Positions 24,953 to 36,916 of a stretch of 64,000 bases of DNA are shown here, piece after piece. Made by a program: the position numbers and the translations under genes. This DNA comes from Ypsolopha sequella (lineage: Eukaryota > Arthropoda > Insecta > Lepidoptera > Ypsolophidae), in assembly GCA_934047225.1 (NCBI GenBank), contig OW203989.1, forward strand, positions 12,499,977 through 12,563,976. The letters are read 5' to 3'. The notes beneath the pieces are model-generated. The model searched no databases. It was given only the letters and a program-made list of their open reading frames with translations, and was not told the DNA's origin. Within the stretch, counting starts at the first letter, position 1, and each line of letters opens with the position of its first letter.

Positions 24953-25797
24953 TCATTAATACTTACCTCCTCGGGTCCCCTCCCCACCCTGCGCGCCCGG
25001 TGCCGCCGCCGCTCTGCCAGTGCTTAGTCAATTTCGTCACTAGACGTTTTGTGTCGCCCTCAAAATATGGTAAATAACATTTCGAAACAAAAAAAGTTTT
25101 TTTTAATAATTTTTTCATCATCAGTATCGTGAATATAACTTACCCTGTCACAGAAGTTGCTAATCAAATCAACATCCTGTCTGTATACCTATCCATGTTT
25201 CTGTTTCATTGTTATTCAGGTATTTGCAGTAATTTTTCTATATTAAATTAGTGTATAAAATAGTGTAATGTGTGGATCGTCCACAACTCCCCAAACTCCA
25301 TGATCAGCGAATCTCGGCGAGACTCTCGCAATGAAGGGGACAAAGCTATATGAGTAAATGAAATAAACTCTATTGCGTTTCACTTTACTCGTATAGCTTT
25401 GTTCTTTTCAGGCAAGAGTCTCGCCGAGAATGTGGAGCGGCCTTAAGGACCTTTCCATTGACAACCAGTATAAACTTGGAAATAGTTTTAAGCGTATTAA
25501 TGTTACAGTCTTCCGTCTTCTTTTATTGACGTCTCAGGATCATCATGAAAAAAAAATGTTAATTACTAGTTTTTACTTTTACCAAACACAGACAAATAAT
25601 GCGTGTAGTAAAATTGTACACGATAAAGTCTTGCGTGATTGAAAACATTTACTTTTAAGTCTACAATATACCATCAATACGGTGTGGTCAAAACATTCAT
25701 TCAGGGGTCGTGGTTCAACTATTTAGTCCAACTAGTCGGACTAAGGGCCTTTGGTAGGGGTGGCTGTCCAACTATTATTTTAGTTGGACCATATTAA
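24953..25797. other. Non-coding DNA with a 119-bp hairpin at 25314-25432
   Basis: In the hairpin, 'ctcggcgagactctcgc' near 25314 pairs with 'caagagtctcgccgag' near 25413, and 'caaagctatatgagtaaa' pairs with its complement near 25385. No gene is recognised. A small dyad of 'tagttggac' type occurs near 25725-25790. Confidence 0.5.
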
Positions 25798-26205
25798 CCC
25801 TTAAAGGCTATATGGGTGAAATTTCACCAAGGTTTATATGGTTTTTTGCCGCTTCAATATTGCTGCACTTTGCGAGTTTGTGTATTCTCCTAGACCAACA
25901 GCAGCCCTCAAACGCGTGGGGGGAGTGGTTGCTCGCACGTGCAGTTTCAACGACACGCTTAGTCACCCGGGTGAATTTTGAATTTTATTCTCAGATTCCT
26001 TCTCACATAGAGAGCTGCCTCTTACATCTTTTAAAAATAAACGTAATATTAATTTTATGATAATTATGTAGCAATAGCTATTTAAATTTATTAACAAAAG
26101 TTCAAAATAATGGCACAAATAAGTTATTACCATTAATATCAATTTATTACAAATTTTTTCACTTTTAAAAAGCGGGTGATTTTTCATCCGTTATAGTCTT
26201 AGAGG
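25798..26205. mobile_element. Old piggyBac-like MITE (TTAA target)
   Basis: TTAA at 25794-25797 is followed by CCCTTAAAGGCTATATGGGT. Near 26175-26205 a degraded inverted match (ggtgatttttcatccgtta, then ttagagg) ends next to ATTA, probably a mutated TTAA. The terminus resembles those of the two better TTAA elements at 30430 and 34068. Confidence 0.45.
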
Positions 26206-27758
26206 ATTATGTAATTCATTACAAACGTACGATTTTAATCTTAGGTTATAAATGACTTTTATTAAGTGTATTATAAGGTAAGGTAAGGTACAACTTCCGA
26301 ATTTCTATGGGGTTTAGTAGGTCATAGAGACTACATCATTATGTGAAGTTTAAGTTCGATAAGACAAGGTAACGGCATGCGGCAGGTAACATGACATCGA
26401 CAATCGTCTTAAATTGTAAGTAAAGTAATGTAAGTGTACCTTTATTACATAAATAAATATATTTCATTTCATTAAACTTTCATTGATGTTACATAATTAT
26501 AGTCTGTTGTTAATAATCACCTCCCCAGCCTCACCACAATTCCTTATTTGGCTTCCAGTGACATTACATGAACTTGAGAAATAGATCGCAATGTGTCTGG
26601 CTGAATATTAACCAACCTGGAGCCCAGCCAGCCTGCGCGTGTAAGTGCGGTTTTTATAAAGAGACGAAATTTGGAAACGAAACCTGTATTAGGTCTTAAT
26701 GTAGCTCTTTTGGCACGTCCTTCAAATAAATGGGGATGATTAGTAACACCTCAGCTCAGCCTTTCGTCCTTATTTCTCCGCACCGCAGCGGGGCTGAATC
26801 GGGGGTGAATATTCCAAAAAACAAGGAATTTTTCAAAATTTTTGCCCTCGCTGAAAATACGTCTTAGGTGTTAAAACAAACTTCTTTTTGTGTTATTCTT
26901 CTGGATAACAATGTCGAGAGAGCGTTTATCTTTCAATTGAGTAACTAAATGATAAGTAAGTATACTAAGTAAGTACATATAGGAAGATTGTCTGGAAGAG
27001 ATCGCTTTTAGTGATAAAACCGCCAATTGTACCCTACTACTAATAATAAAATGGTTTCATGTTTTAAATTTTTGTGTGCGGTAAAGAATATTGTATTGTG
27101 TAGAAAATCAAAATTAGACACAAATATATGGGGATGCAACCATAATCAGTAATAAACTTTACAAAAGATTTTGTGTGCAATTTCGTCAATTTTGAGAACT
27201 TGCAAAGTAAACAATTTGCGGGAAAGCGGATCTTCCACTCATTTACGCTCATTGGTTCATCTTACACAAAAGTTACTCGGAAAAATATCTCGGAATTACG
27301 AGTACATAGCATTGTGTGCATGACTCCACCCATTTCAAACTTGAACTTGTGTTTCAAATTTTTTTATGGTGGATACTTTTAAGGAACCTACCTGCCAAAT
27401 TTCTAGATTGTAGGTTCTATTATATCCAGAAATTTTGTGATAAATGAGTAAATGGTATTCTACCTTAACATATGCATTTACATATTTTACATTCAAGCTC
27501 TTCTTTTTGATTAAATATATTTGAAATACATTTTTTCTTGTCGTAGATTTCAACTTTTTCGAAATGTTTTTGTTACTGTAGGCTCTATTATATCCAATGT
27601 TTTGTGCTTAATGAGTGAATGGTATATTACCCAACGATTCAAGCTCTTCTTTTTGCTTAAATATGTTTGAAAAAATGTTTTCTTGTTCTTGATTCCAACT
27701 GTTTCGAAATGATTTCGTTATTTAAGAACTTGAAGAATTTATAAAATTATGAACATAA
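26206..27758. other. Non-coding DNA with LINE 3'-tail fragments
   Basis: Bases 26275-26290 are a (GGTAA)n-like run. At 26440-26470 the 'cctttattacataaataaa' string looks like a LINE tail. Bases 26986-27034 carry 'ttgtctggaagagatcgct' and 'accgccaattgtacc', the conserved 3' UTR end of a common lepidopteran LINE. A second copy of that tail is at 57627. No gene was found. Confidence 0.45.
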
Positions 27759-28110
27759 TCCATCTATCCATCCATCAGCCTAGTTCGTCCACTGTGGCCT
27801 TTCCAGGACTTTGCCATTCCCGGCGGTCATCCTGGAAGAATTGCCCATACTCACACACGCTGGGCAGGCGGGTTGGTGAGCGCGGTGCCGGAACCCTCGC
27901 ACCAGTGACGCGGCTGCCCGTCACCAGTCTGTTCCATATAAGGCCCGGCTATTAGGGATGGATATACCGCCATCCATCGGCCCCAGGCATGGTGGGCTTC
28001 CTGGTTTTTTGCCTGTGAGCTGTCCTCTTGCTCTCCCCCGAATTACTTCGAGGGGGTCTCCAAGTAAGATGGTGGTACCTCCACAGTCGAGCCTGGCATC
28101 AGCTTTACCA
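27759..28110 (-). mobile_element. About 350-bp SINE-like repeat, copy 1, ending in (TGGA)n
   Basis: The minus strand is nearly collinear with 56124-56462 on the plus strand. It runs from 'gatgccaggctcgactgtgg' through 'ggatataccgcc' to a tail of 'gctgatggatggatg' type. It is GC-richer than its surroundings. I see no clear polymerase III boxes, so it may be a SINE or the 3' end of a LINE. Fragments occur at 54869-55029 and 44648-44712. Confidence 0.65.
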
Positions 28111-28442
28111 ACTTTGAATATAATCATTTCTAATAATGAAATGCAATAGTTTTTCAATAATTTAATTTATTTTCTTTATTATTTTACATTACAGACAAAA
28201 ACTTATACATATTCTGTACATTAAAGTTAAAAATATTGAGACGTGCAATAAATTGACTTTATCTTAGGTGAAAACACAGCCATAGATTTTTTTTGTTTAC
28301 ATTGGATCATTATTAAGTACTTACGTACTTTTAATGAATTCATACGGCCCTGTAATTTTTATGTAACCTTTAATATAATAATATGTTAAACATAGATAAA
28401 GGTACATTATGTTTCCGTTTATATATATATATATATTGTATT
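28111..28442. other. Putative 3' UTR of the Beat-family gene
   Basis: On the minus strand this follows the gene's stop codon at 28445-28443. It is AT-rich with a (TA)n run at about 28421-28436. AATAAA-type signals on the minus strand (about 28160-28175) could serve polyadenylation. Confidence 0.35.
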
Positions 28443-28540
28443 TTAATAATGTATAATTAAAACGACAAAGACAATAAAGTTTGGCGGTGAAAACAACATG
28501 GGTCGTGGGACACCACGTTTGAACGAAGTTCCTTTCGCTA
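28443..28540 (-). CDS. Beat-family gene, predicted terminal exon with hydrophobic tail
   Basis: An acceptor (tttcgtcag) before 28540 gives entry phase 1, matching the previous exon. The 98-nt exon encodes about 31 residues (AKGTSFKRGVPRPMLFSPPN, then FIVFVVLIIHY) and a TAA at 28445-28443. The phase match and the hydrophobic C-terminus support it, but the acceptor has a weak pyrimidine tract and no homolog could be compared. Confidence 0.5.
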
Positions 28541-31500
28541 CTGACGAAACTTTCGCACAAATAGCAAAAGTGTCGTGACGGTCGAAGTCTTACTCTATTT
28601 TCGGTCTAGCTCTCATTCGCCAAATTCATTCTAAAACTGAAATCTAGTCGCAAAATAATAAGAAAAAAAAACGTAACATCTAAACTAGTGTAACAGGTAG
28701 AAAAATAAACACCAATATATGCAAAATAATTGCATTATATTCGTTTAAGAAGTACATACCCGCATATCTGTCAATCAAATTAGTAAATTAAAAATCATCC
28801 TATAAGCTAATTTACTAACTAGCTTTTGCCCGTGGTTTCACCCACACGGATATCGTTTTTACGACTGACTTTATATTTCAAAAGTAAAAGACAGTAAATG
28901 GCAGGCGTCAAAATTGACAAAAGTAACAATTAGTCAAAATGAGTCACAAGAGACATTTATCACTTTTGACAGTCAAATAAGACATATTATGTTACAAGTG
29001 ACAGATGTCAAAATTGCTAATGTCAAAAGTATTTCAAAACTGAAAAATATCAAAAGTTTCTAGATTCCTCGGCAACTTTTCCAATTTCAGCATAAGAAGT
29101 ATTTAACACACTTGTGCTTCTTACTTTACACTTTTTTAAAATCTTGCAAAGAGTTTTTGTGTCTAAGAAATAAATTAATAAACTGTGTAAAATAATTAAA
29201 TTTGTCATTTTATTTAATTATTTATATTTTTCAACAAAATAACAATCTTACTGAATATCTTACTATAGTCAAATTATAGATAGATAGATAGATAGATATA
29301 ATCTTTATTTACTCAGCACTATCAACAAATTAATTCAAACACATTTTAGATATAAAACAAAATGAAGTTTCAAACACATTTTAGATACAAAACAAAATGA
29401 ATTGCTGGGTAAAAAGGCCCTGACTCAGCATGTGTTGCAGCCAGTAAGTAGACTACAACGCTGTTATTATGCCAGAATACTTGAAATACGTTATATACTT
29501 GAAAGGTAAAAACTTTTTGGCGTGGCCATTTAAACTAAGTATGTCGTCATACGCTTCCTTTGTGCGCCTCAGACCCTGAACATCTCATGTAAAAATTTCA
29601 TTTTCAATTTCATTTTCATTTTTCTAAGTTTAGGCTAGCCAACATATTGGTATAATTTGGGAGTAATATAATTTTCAATTACGTATTTAATTTTTTTTAT
29701 TGCTTCCATGACGTTAAACATGATGATGTTACGAGTAATGTTACATAATGTTTTACAGAAATTGCTTCATCTATTTTTTACTTAAAGCAGCCTAAACTTG
29801 AAGTGATTTGAAAAAAATTTTTTGCTTTTTTAGAAATAAAGTCACTGAAATGTAATGATGTAGTATATTTTAATAATCTTGATACTCCATATGAAAAGTT
29901 TTTTTTTTATTTATTTACCATTTACACAAAATTAAAACAGAAAATATTAATAGCAGCTAAAAACCACAAAGGTTAAACTTGTGCTATCGTGAGGTACTAG
30001 TTGTCTTTTCGTTTTTACTCCCTATTTAATAATTATGTCGTCATCATTTCAGATTGCAATCATGGATTTTTGCATGTGAAAAGGAAAATTAGTACCCACG
30101 TTTATACCATTTCCTTTGGCTAGCTGACTCTTGGAATCTTTTGAGGGTCTTAGAATTTCCGTTTAATTTTTACACACTGACCTACAATGTACGATTTACT
30201 ATCTATAAAAAAAAACTGAAGACTAATATCACAATTCACTGTTACTCAAAACTCATAAGTTCATAAAACTGGGAATTTCAACAAATGTCCAAATTAACAT
30301 TACCACTAAAATAACTATATTTTGTACCACTGCATTCCCTGAAAAAAAAAGAAATCCTTAGCACTTACTGTGTTATTAAATTATTAAACTGCCACATCAA
30401 GAGGTTATTAAAACACGAGCGTGAGTTAACCCTTAAATGCATGATTTTTTCTTTTTAAATGAAAGTGGAATATATGATAGAGAAGTGGTCTCGTCTTCTT
30501 TGCGAATCATTTATTAATTTAACCATATTATAATTGTTATGTTCCAATTTTTAATTAGTATGTTTAGTTTAGCATAATGAAATCCGTTATTGGCACAATG
30601 AGATGAATATCATTTTCAAGTAATCTGAATGTAGTTGCTGTGGATTTTTGTTTATGAATAAAATAAAATAAATAAATAAATTATAAGAAAAATAAAAAAT
30701 ATTTTTTTTGCGTTTTTTAGTGGGTAAAATGTGATAAAAGTGTTTATTTTTTCATTTTTGTTTTTTATCAGTTAGTACAGTCATTTGACACTAGTTGACA
30801 AAAATTCTATTTAATAAAACAAAAGTATGAAATTTTCATGATTTTTTTTCTCGCGACCTCTTATTTTCAGATTGGGACCATTTTTTTTACAACTGCAAAA
30901 TTATGTTTGTATACATTAAAAAAAGCCAATAAAACTAAATTTTACATATTTTCATTTTATTCCGTAATTATTTTTCATACAATAGTCTTGCAGGAAGAAA
31001 AATATACGTAATAAAAAAACAGTTAAAAAAGAAAAATTCAAAAAGAAAAAAATAGTTTGCCATTGGCAACAGGATGCATTTAAGGGTTAAAATTAAAAAC
31101 AAGACGTAGCGACTTTTTAAAAGTATACACGAGTGTTTTAATACCTAGTTGTGTGTAGTTTCCTACACTACCTACTTTATCTACACTCATGCCATTATGT
31201 TGCCTACCTATTTTCCAATCCATAAGATCTTGGTTACATTTGTTGTAAGATTTTCTTGATTTTGCTTATTCGTTTTGATTTTGTTGCTCAGTTACTATAA
31301 TGCTGTCAGACATTTTTGCCCAGAATAAAACTCTAAACAAATAAGAAAGCAGTAAATATTAACCCAGCAGTTCACCGCGTATGTGAAACAAGGTTCTGGT
31401 CACAAGTTTATTGCGTTGCATTAAAATTAATCGCGGGCCTCCGCGCTTGGGTTTGGTCACAAGTATGACGATCATTCAAACTATTTCCTATTTTAACCTT

Positions 31501-34500
31501 AGACATGGCTTTATGCGTACTTTTGTAGCAGAATAAATATTTTTAAGCATTATTTTGTTATTTTGCGAGTACTTTAATTAATTTATTTTAAGTAAAATAA
31601 ATTTATCATTATTTGCATTATTGTGACTTCGTTATCAGAATTTTACGATATGAGTGTAGATAAAAATTATTAATAAAATTTATTACAATAATTTATTTAT
31701 AAAAAGACATTAATTATCTTACCATTGCTAGTTGATACATATTTCGAGAGCTGCGTCCTCGAGTGTATCGTGATGACTGCGGCCGTATCCTTCACAACGG
31801 GTGGCTCCACCATGAGCACGGACTCGCACCGCACGCGCAACGCTCCACTTGCGTTCGGCGGAACGCGCACGCGTAACACACGCCACGACGCGCGTAATCC
31901 ACCTTCTACTGGTGCGCTGACTTCCATTTGTTGCCAGGGTTCAGGCTGCAACAAAATAGTAATAAATAGTACAAAATAAAGGTTCTGGTCTCAATATTTT
32001 CCTTATGTGACGTACCGATTTAATTGAAAACTTATCATGACAATATATATCTTATACAATATATATGTAGATACAATTGGTATATACATAGGTACAGTAA
32101 ATCTATATAGATTTCTAATAATATAAAATAATTTCAAATGTTTTCACATCTAGATTTACGTTTCTTCTACGTTTCCGTACCGCAATGATATTATATTCGT
32201 GGCAGATCTGTACGTATTCCATGGTAGAGATGGCTTTGGTTGATAAAATGATCAATGACTCCTCTTATGAAAATCGCAAAATAAACTTTAGGCCTCCTAT
32301 AGTAATTAACTTGGGGAGCACAAATAAAAATTTTCCTGTTTCGCAAAAAGGGTCTTTGAAAAGGTTCTGACCACTTACTGAGTCTCAAGTATGAATTTGG
32401 CTATATATCATCTAAAATCACCTTATTAACTGGGTGTTAAGATAAAGTTGCGGAAGCCGTGATTCGTCTATACGAACCATTTTTGCTATGGAGCCAACCC
32501 TCGAAACACGAAAAAAAAATATAAGCTGTTTCATAGAAAAGTTACACAGTAACCCAACCAAAATGTATTAAACAACAGATTTCTTGAATTTCTTTTTCAC
32601 AAAAACTTCTATCACCAGATTTCGGCATCTGCAATTTCTTCTTAACATCCTGTATATACGCGTATCTAATATAACAAAGTTAATGGCTCAAACTAAAGCT
32701 CGTTAGAGGGTGCGTCGTTAAATTGCAAGTGGAATTGTGAACTACGTTTTCTAGTAAGGACCTAGCTACCTACTGATTTATGATCTGACATACTAGTATT
32801 TTATTCACACTATACAAAAAGTAGCAAATATTTGGGATAAGAGGTTATTTGAATGTTTGTTAATAGGCATGTAAGTTTTTTGCAGACTGATGAGTACATC
32901 AGATTTAAAGAGATTTAAAAAAAAACAACAGCCAGCAGCTTTGTTTTGTGGCATAATTTGTAAAAAACTTAAAATTATATTAACTTGCCTTACATTACCC
33001 AAAGTACGTATTATCATCGTTATTAATAATATTTCGATAGTTTTAAAAACAGGTGTAGCAGTTTTGTAACAGACTTAACTTCGCTCGTGTGATTTCAACT
33101 TCGAATGTATGTTTTGAACACGCTGTGTCATATAAGCGTACGAAATAATTACCTTTGTCATCATAATATTATTCATGAACTATAATTTAATAGTTTAATA
33201 TTGTTTCTCTTGCTACTGAAAGTGAAAAGCTGTGTTTTATTTAGGTGTTTAAATTATATACATTGTTGGAATCTCTCGCTGCGCTCTGGTTTCAATATAC
33301 CGCCCTCAATTTAAAGACCACACGTTGCTTCCTGCTAATAGTATATAACACATACCTTCTGCAGCTCATTCTCGATATACCAGTTGATATCTGAAGGTGG
33401 CAATGAGTAGTCTGATGTACAGTTCAGCAGTATTTGTTCCCCTGGCTTCACCACCTTCGGGGCTCCAATTATTACAGGGTTCTCCTCTGGCATAGCTAAA
33501 ACAAAAACAGGTTGGCATCGAGTTTTCAACGGTTGGTGTCGCTCCAAGCGAAAAAATGCGCAGTGCGAGAGAGCAAGGCAAAAAAAAAAACTTTTTTATT
33601 TATATAAAACATATTAAAATAACTTTAAAAATTCCAATTACCAAAATCTAGATATTGTTAAAGCCCATCTAATAAAATATGTTTAGAGTCTAAGCTTTTC
33701 AATCGCAAATTTGTGGATATATTAATAATTTGCAATATTCCGCTAAACACTCTTACCATGCTATTCAAAATGCAGACTCAAGCACCTTACTTGCTTCCTT
33801 GAGTCTGCATTACTTTTCAGTTCAACTTTTCTATGGTCTAAATGTCTGTCATATTTCCTCAGATGTTTACCGTGATGCTGTTGCAAAATTATCAAAAGAA
33901 TAAAACAGAAGTAAGAATCCAATATTCTATTTTACTGACTCACAAAAAAGAAAAAGTAATCTTACAGAAAATTGGTTATTATAGGTCGCGTTATCACGCG
34001 TCTTTATCGGTGAGAACCTGACTTGTGTATTGGATTTTTGAGTGACACCATAGAGTACCGTACTTAACCCTTAAATGCATGATTTTTTCTTTTGAAATGA
34101 AAGTGGGATATATGATTGAGAAATGGTCCAGAATTATGGGAAAAATAAAAAATAAAAAAAAAAATTTTATGGGGGTAAAATGGTATAAAATCAAAAAGAC
34201 ATTTTTTTTTCAAATTAGTATAAAAAATTGTTTATTTTTTCATTTTTGATTTTTATCAGTTAGTACAGTCATTTGACACTAGTTTACAAAAATCCTATTT
34301 AATAAAACAAAAGCATGACATTTTCATGATTTTTTTTCGCGACCTCTTATTTTCAGATTGGGACCATTTTTTTTACAACTGCAAAATTATGTTTGTTTAC
34401 ATTAAAAAAAAGCAAATAAAACTAAATTTTACATATTTTTATTTTAAGCCGTAATTACTTTTCATACATACTTGCAGGAAGAAAAATAAATATACGTAAG

Positions 34501-36916
34501 AAAAAAACAGTTACACAAGAAAAATTAAAAAAATATATTTTTTGCCATTTGGCCACAGGATGCATTTAAGGGTTAAACGGGCCAAAAAAGATCCATAAAA
34601 GATGAAAAAAAATTGGCACAAAAATAGCATTAATCTTCCTAAATAATCTAGTGTTATAAAATGTTTGAAAAGTTAGTTGTTAAGTACTAAAAATTATTGG
34701 ACAGTAAAAGAGACAAAAAAATGTTTTTTTCCTTTTATTTCAATATCAGTAGATATGAAATTGTAGGTAGCTATTAAAGAGCCAATTGTACAAATATTTG
34801 ACTTTGCTTTAAGTGATCTACAAGTTTAAGAGAAATATTTGAAAAATCACAAAAATTCAATTTTTCCCGCCCATTATCTCCGAAATCGGTGCAGTGGACT
34901 GAAAAAAGTGAAAAAATATTCAATAGGTCTATTTTGATAAACAAACTTTAGCTACTCAGAACTAAGATTTTATAACTATATGAACATAATATATTATATT
35001 CATCAATACATCAGGGTATCTTTGGCAATAAAATTCTTATTTTTCATTCGTCAATAATTAAATAAAATTATGTAGGAAGGTTACAAGTTGTAGCATAATT
35101 ATAATAGGATTTACAATACAGATTAAAGAAAAATGCTCACCAACAATCGTCATGTACTTCGTCTGCCTCGCTATCTGGAACTTGGGTCCTTCAGTGGACA
35201 CTTCACAGGTGTACTGCGCCCGCGTCGCTACAGGTGTTGGCATCACTCGTACAACGCAAGAATCGGCCTCGCACTCGCCGCGCAGCACGATGATGCCCGT
35301 TACGTTGAACAAACGGATTGCTGGCTGGAAATTAAAGAAATACCTTTGGGAGTGAATGTAGTGCTCTATGGCCTTAAGCCATAGAGACATTCTTCATATA
35401 CTTCACTTTGACTTTGACTTGGATTTTGGAAAATAAACAAGAATGCTAAAAGGTATTTTATCTTTGTAATTAACCGTTTCCACACTAGGCGGTGACAGAA
35501 TAACAGCGTCCACTTTGCTCTTGGCTGTAGGGACAAAAGCTGAGCACCGACCTTTTCAACGGATTCATGCTAAGTTTCCTCTAACTTCGTTTTAAATAAC
35601 AACTTGTTTGTACTACAATTATGTGTGATCTGTTGAATGAAAAACTTTTTATTTATTTTATTTATATACTCAAATTTTAATGACATAGGCCCTTATAATC
35701 TATAAGATTTAATTAGCATTGTCAACCCTTTCTTTCCACTCAAAAAATAAACTGCACTCTATTTATAGGTTGTACCTATAGGTTGTAGGTATATGCATAG
35801 GTTAAAAAATCTTGCACAGTTTTGGTATACTACATAATATCTGCTTCTTTTGTTTATTTATTAGTATTAAAACAATAAAAAAATTATAAGTAACTTGATA
35901 TAATATTTCGACCGTCGGAATGGGGTCGTCATAAGTCGAATGCAAAAAAATATTGAGAGATAAGTTAGGTATGTTAATAAAAAAGTAAAAGTGACACTTG
36001 TTAACAATTTTAGTAACTTAAAAAAATAGTAAGAAAAAAGTTGCTAAGAATTTCAATAACTTTAGAAGGTCCCGGTTTCGAATCCCAGTTCAGAGCTCCT
36101 CATATAATCTTATATAATAATGTTAATTCTAATTTGTTGTTTCGCTGCGTGATTATTAATATTACACGTCCAATAAAGGAGGCCAATGAGCCAACATGCA
36201 TACGTAATATAGGTATGATTGTCTCTATCAAAAGCAAACACTTGCTCGTATTGTGTTGGACGGGTAATAAAAAAAGTTGCTATACTCCGGGCGCTCGAAG
36301 AATGCGATCTTGGCATGTGTCAGTTGGACATGACTAGAGGTGGGCAATAAGTAACACTGTCATGAGTTTTACTACTTGTTTGTCTGGCTTCTTGTTACTG
36401 GTAACAGTAAAATAATAATAGCTTTACGAAAATTCAACCGCGATAAATTATCAAAAACTTAAGAAAACTTAATTTTTTTTTTCTTTTTCATTTCATTTTT
36501 TATTTGTGGTATCAAAATGATATAAGTAAGACCTCGTAGTGTTCCTCGTCTTAACACATGAAAATTAGAAATAACTTCGTAGTTTTTTATCTACCAAACG
36601 AAAATTTTGCGTTTTTTCCAAAATATTCATATATATTATTTTTATTAAACCGATTGACGAAGTAACACAATGTGAAATGGTTATTTGAACGTGTGCATCT
36701 GACCTTATACGGATCCTTAAGCATGAACCCTATCCTTGTTTGTGCTTACATTCTGCGAGGGGTTATATCTGAATATCTCCTCCACGTCTCGGTACAACTT
36801 CACCGAGTGCAGTTTCTGGTCGTCCATACTGAAGTGACAGCTCAGCTCCGCCGCGCGTCGAGGGTCGGCATTCAGAGGCACCTTCAACTGTGTGATCTCG
36901 TGCCCGCTACATAGTG
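28443..36916 (-). CDS. Beaten-path (Beat) family immunoglobulin protein, 5' exon missing
   Basis: Five exons join in phase: 36916-36750, 35324-35141, 33495-33356, 31945-31723 and 28540-28443. They give about 270 residues. Domain one (exons 1-2) has Cys in ELSCHF and QYTCEVS; domain two (exons 3-4) has Cys in LLNCTSD and LRVRCES and the family string GEQILLNCTSDYSLP. Sequons are NVT, NCT and NAS. A short hydrophobic tail (NFIVFVVLIIHY) before the stop suggests a GPI signal, found in some Beats. Drosophila Beats are neuronal surface proteins that bind Side-family partners during axon guidance. The usual core Trp of domain one is Leu (SVKLYRD). The first codon is split (Nca), so a signal-peptide exon lies upstream and was not found. 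The introns hold several MITEs. The family call is firm; the subfamily is unknown. Confidence 0.85.
28819..29050 (-). mobile_element. Helitron-type 3' end followed by GTCAAAA-rich repeats
   Basis: CTAGCTTTTGCCCGTGGTTT starts at 28819; on the minus strand it makes a hairpin followed by CTAG. Bases 28900-29050 then contain many copies of 'gtcaaaa' and 'tgac'. It lies in the last intron of the Beat-family gene. Confidence 0.45.
29276..29402. repeat. (TAGA)n microsatellite plus a 35-bp tandem duplication
   Basis: Six TAGA units (29277-29298) are followed by 'tataatctttattt'. The segment 29334-29368 (ttcaaacacattttagatat...) is repeated at 29370-29402. This resembles a minus-strand LINE tail. Confidence 0.6.
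30430..31086. mobile_element. piggyBac-like MITE, copy A (657 bp, TTAA duplication)
   Basis: TTAA at 30426-30429 and 31087-31090 flanks termini CCCTTAAATGCATGATTTTT and its complement ending GGATGCATTTAAGGG. TTAA targets with CCCT-like ends are the hallmark of piggyBac. The body is AT-rich and non-coding. It sits in the last intron of the Beat-family gene, and copy B is at 34068. Confidence 0.8.
31723..31945 (-). CDS. Beat-family gene, exon completing Ig domain 2
   Basis: The acceptor is ttgttgcag and the donor GTAAGA. The exon is 223 nt, with entry phase 0 and exit phase 1. It encodes PEPWQQMEVSAPVEGGLRAS, then RVRVPPNASGALRVRCESVL, holding a sequon and the second Cys. It is clearly GC-richer than the introns around it. 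Confidence 0.85.
32347..32575. mobile_element. Two adjoining MITE fragments
   Basis: Bases 32347-32431 (ctgaccacttactgagtctcaa and on to tcaccttat) match the right end of the MITE at 42113-42375. Bases 32435-32575 (ttaagataaagttgcggaag and on to ctatggagcca) match the left half of the MITE at 44776-45021. Both are in an intron of the Beat-family gene. Confidence 0.6.
33356..33495 (-). CDS. Beat-family gene, exon starting Ig domain 2
   Basis: The acceptor is tttttgttttag and the donor GTATGT. The exon is 140 nt, with entry phase 1 and exit phase 0. It encodes MPEENPVIIGAPKVVKPGEQ, then LLNCTSD and the domain Trp in INWYIENE. This PP/VI-G-K-Y-x-G-D/E-x-x-x-x-NCTS layout is the most recognisable Beat signature. 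Confidence 0.9.
34068..34572. mobile_element. piggyBac-like MITE, copy B (505 bp, TTAA duplication)
   Basis: It has the same termini as copy A and is flanked by TTAA at 34064-34067 and 34573-34576. It lacks about 150 bp of copy A near the left end but is collinear over the rest. It lies in the intron between exons 33495-33356 and 35324-35141. Confidence 0.8.
35141..35324 (-). CDS. Beat-family gene, exon completing Ig domain 1
   Basis: The acceptor is aatttccag and the donor GTGAGC. The exon is 184 nt, with entry phase 0 and exit phase 1. It encodes PAIRLFNVTGIIVLRG, two extra Cys residues (ECEADSC), and the second domain Cys in QYTCEVSTEGPKFQ. The domain ends with KYMTIV. Confidence 0.85.
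36066..36090 (+). repeat. tRNA-like B-box (ggtttcgaatccc), possible SINE remnant
   Basis: The string 'aaggtcccggtttcgaatcc' matches the B-box and T-arm of tRNA-derived SINEs common in Lepidoptera. No A-box or tail was identified. Confidence 0.3.
36750..36916 (-). CDS. Beat-family gene, first visible exon (Ig domain 1, N-terminal half)
   Basis: The acceptor is tcgtcag before 36916 and the donor is GTAAGC after 36750. The exon is 167 nt, with entry phase 1 and exit phase 0. It encodes LCSGHEITQLKVPLNADPRR-type sequence, then ELSCHFSMDDQKLHSVKLYR and a FRYNP motif. The Leu in VKLYR stands where family members usually have Trp, one base away from a Trp codon. Confidence 0.8.

Noticed and set aside
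27921..28157. Open frames on both strands in the SINE-like repeat
   Set aside because: The matching copy at 56124 breaks these frames, and the GC-rich sequence is a repeat.
35133..35384. Long plus-strand frames across a Beat-family exon
   Set aside because: They mirror the minus-strand exon, whose splice sites, phases and Ig motifs fit together.
36066..36090. Possible tRNA gene
   Set aside because: Only a B-box/T-arm-like string is present; no acceptor stem, anticodon arm or A-box could be found.
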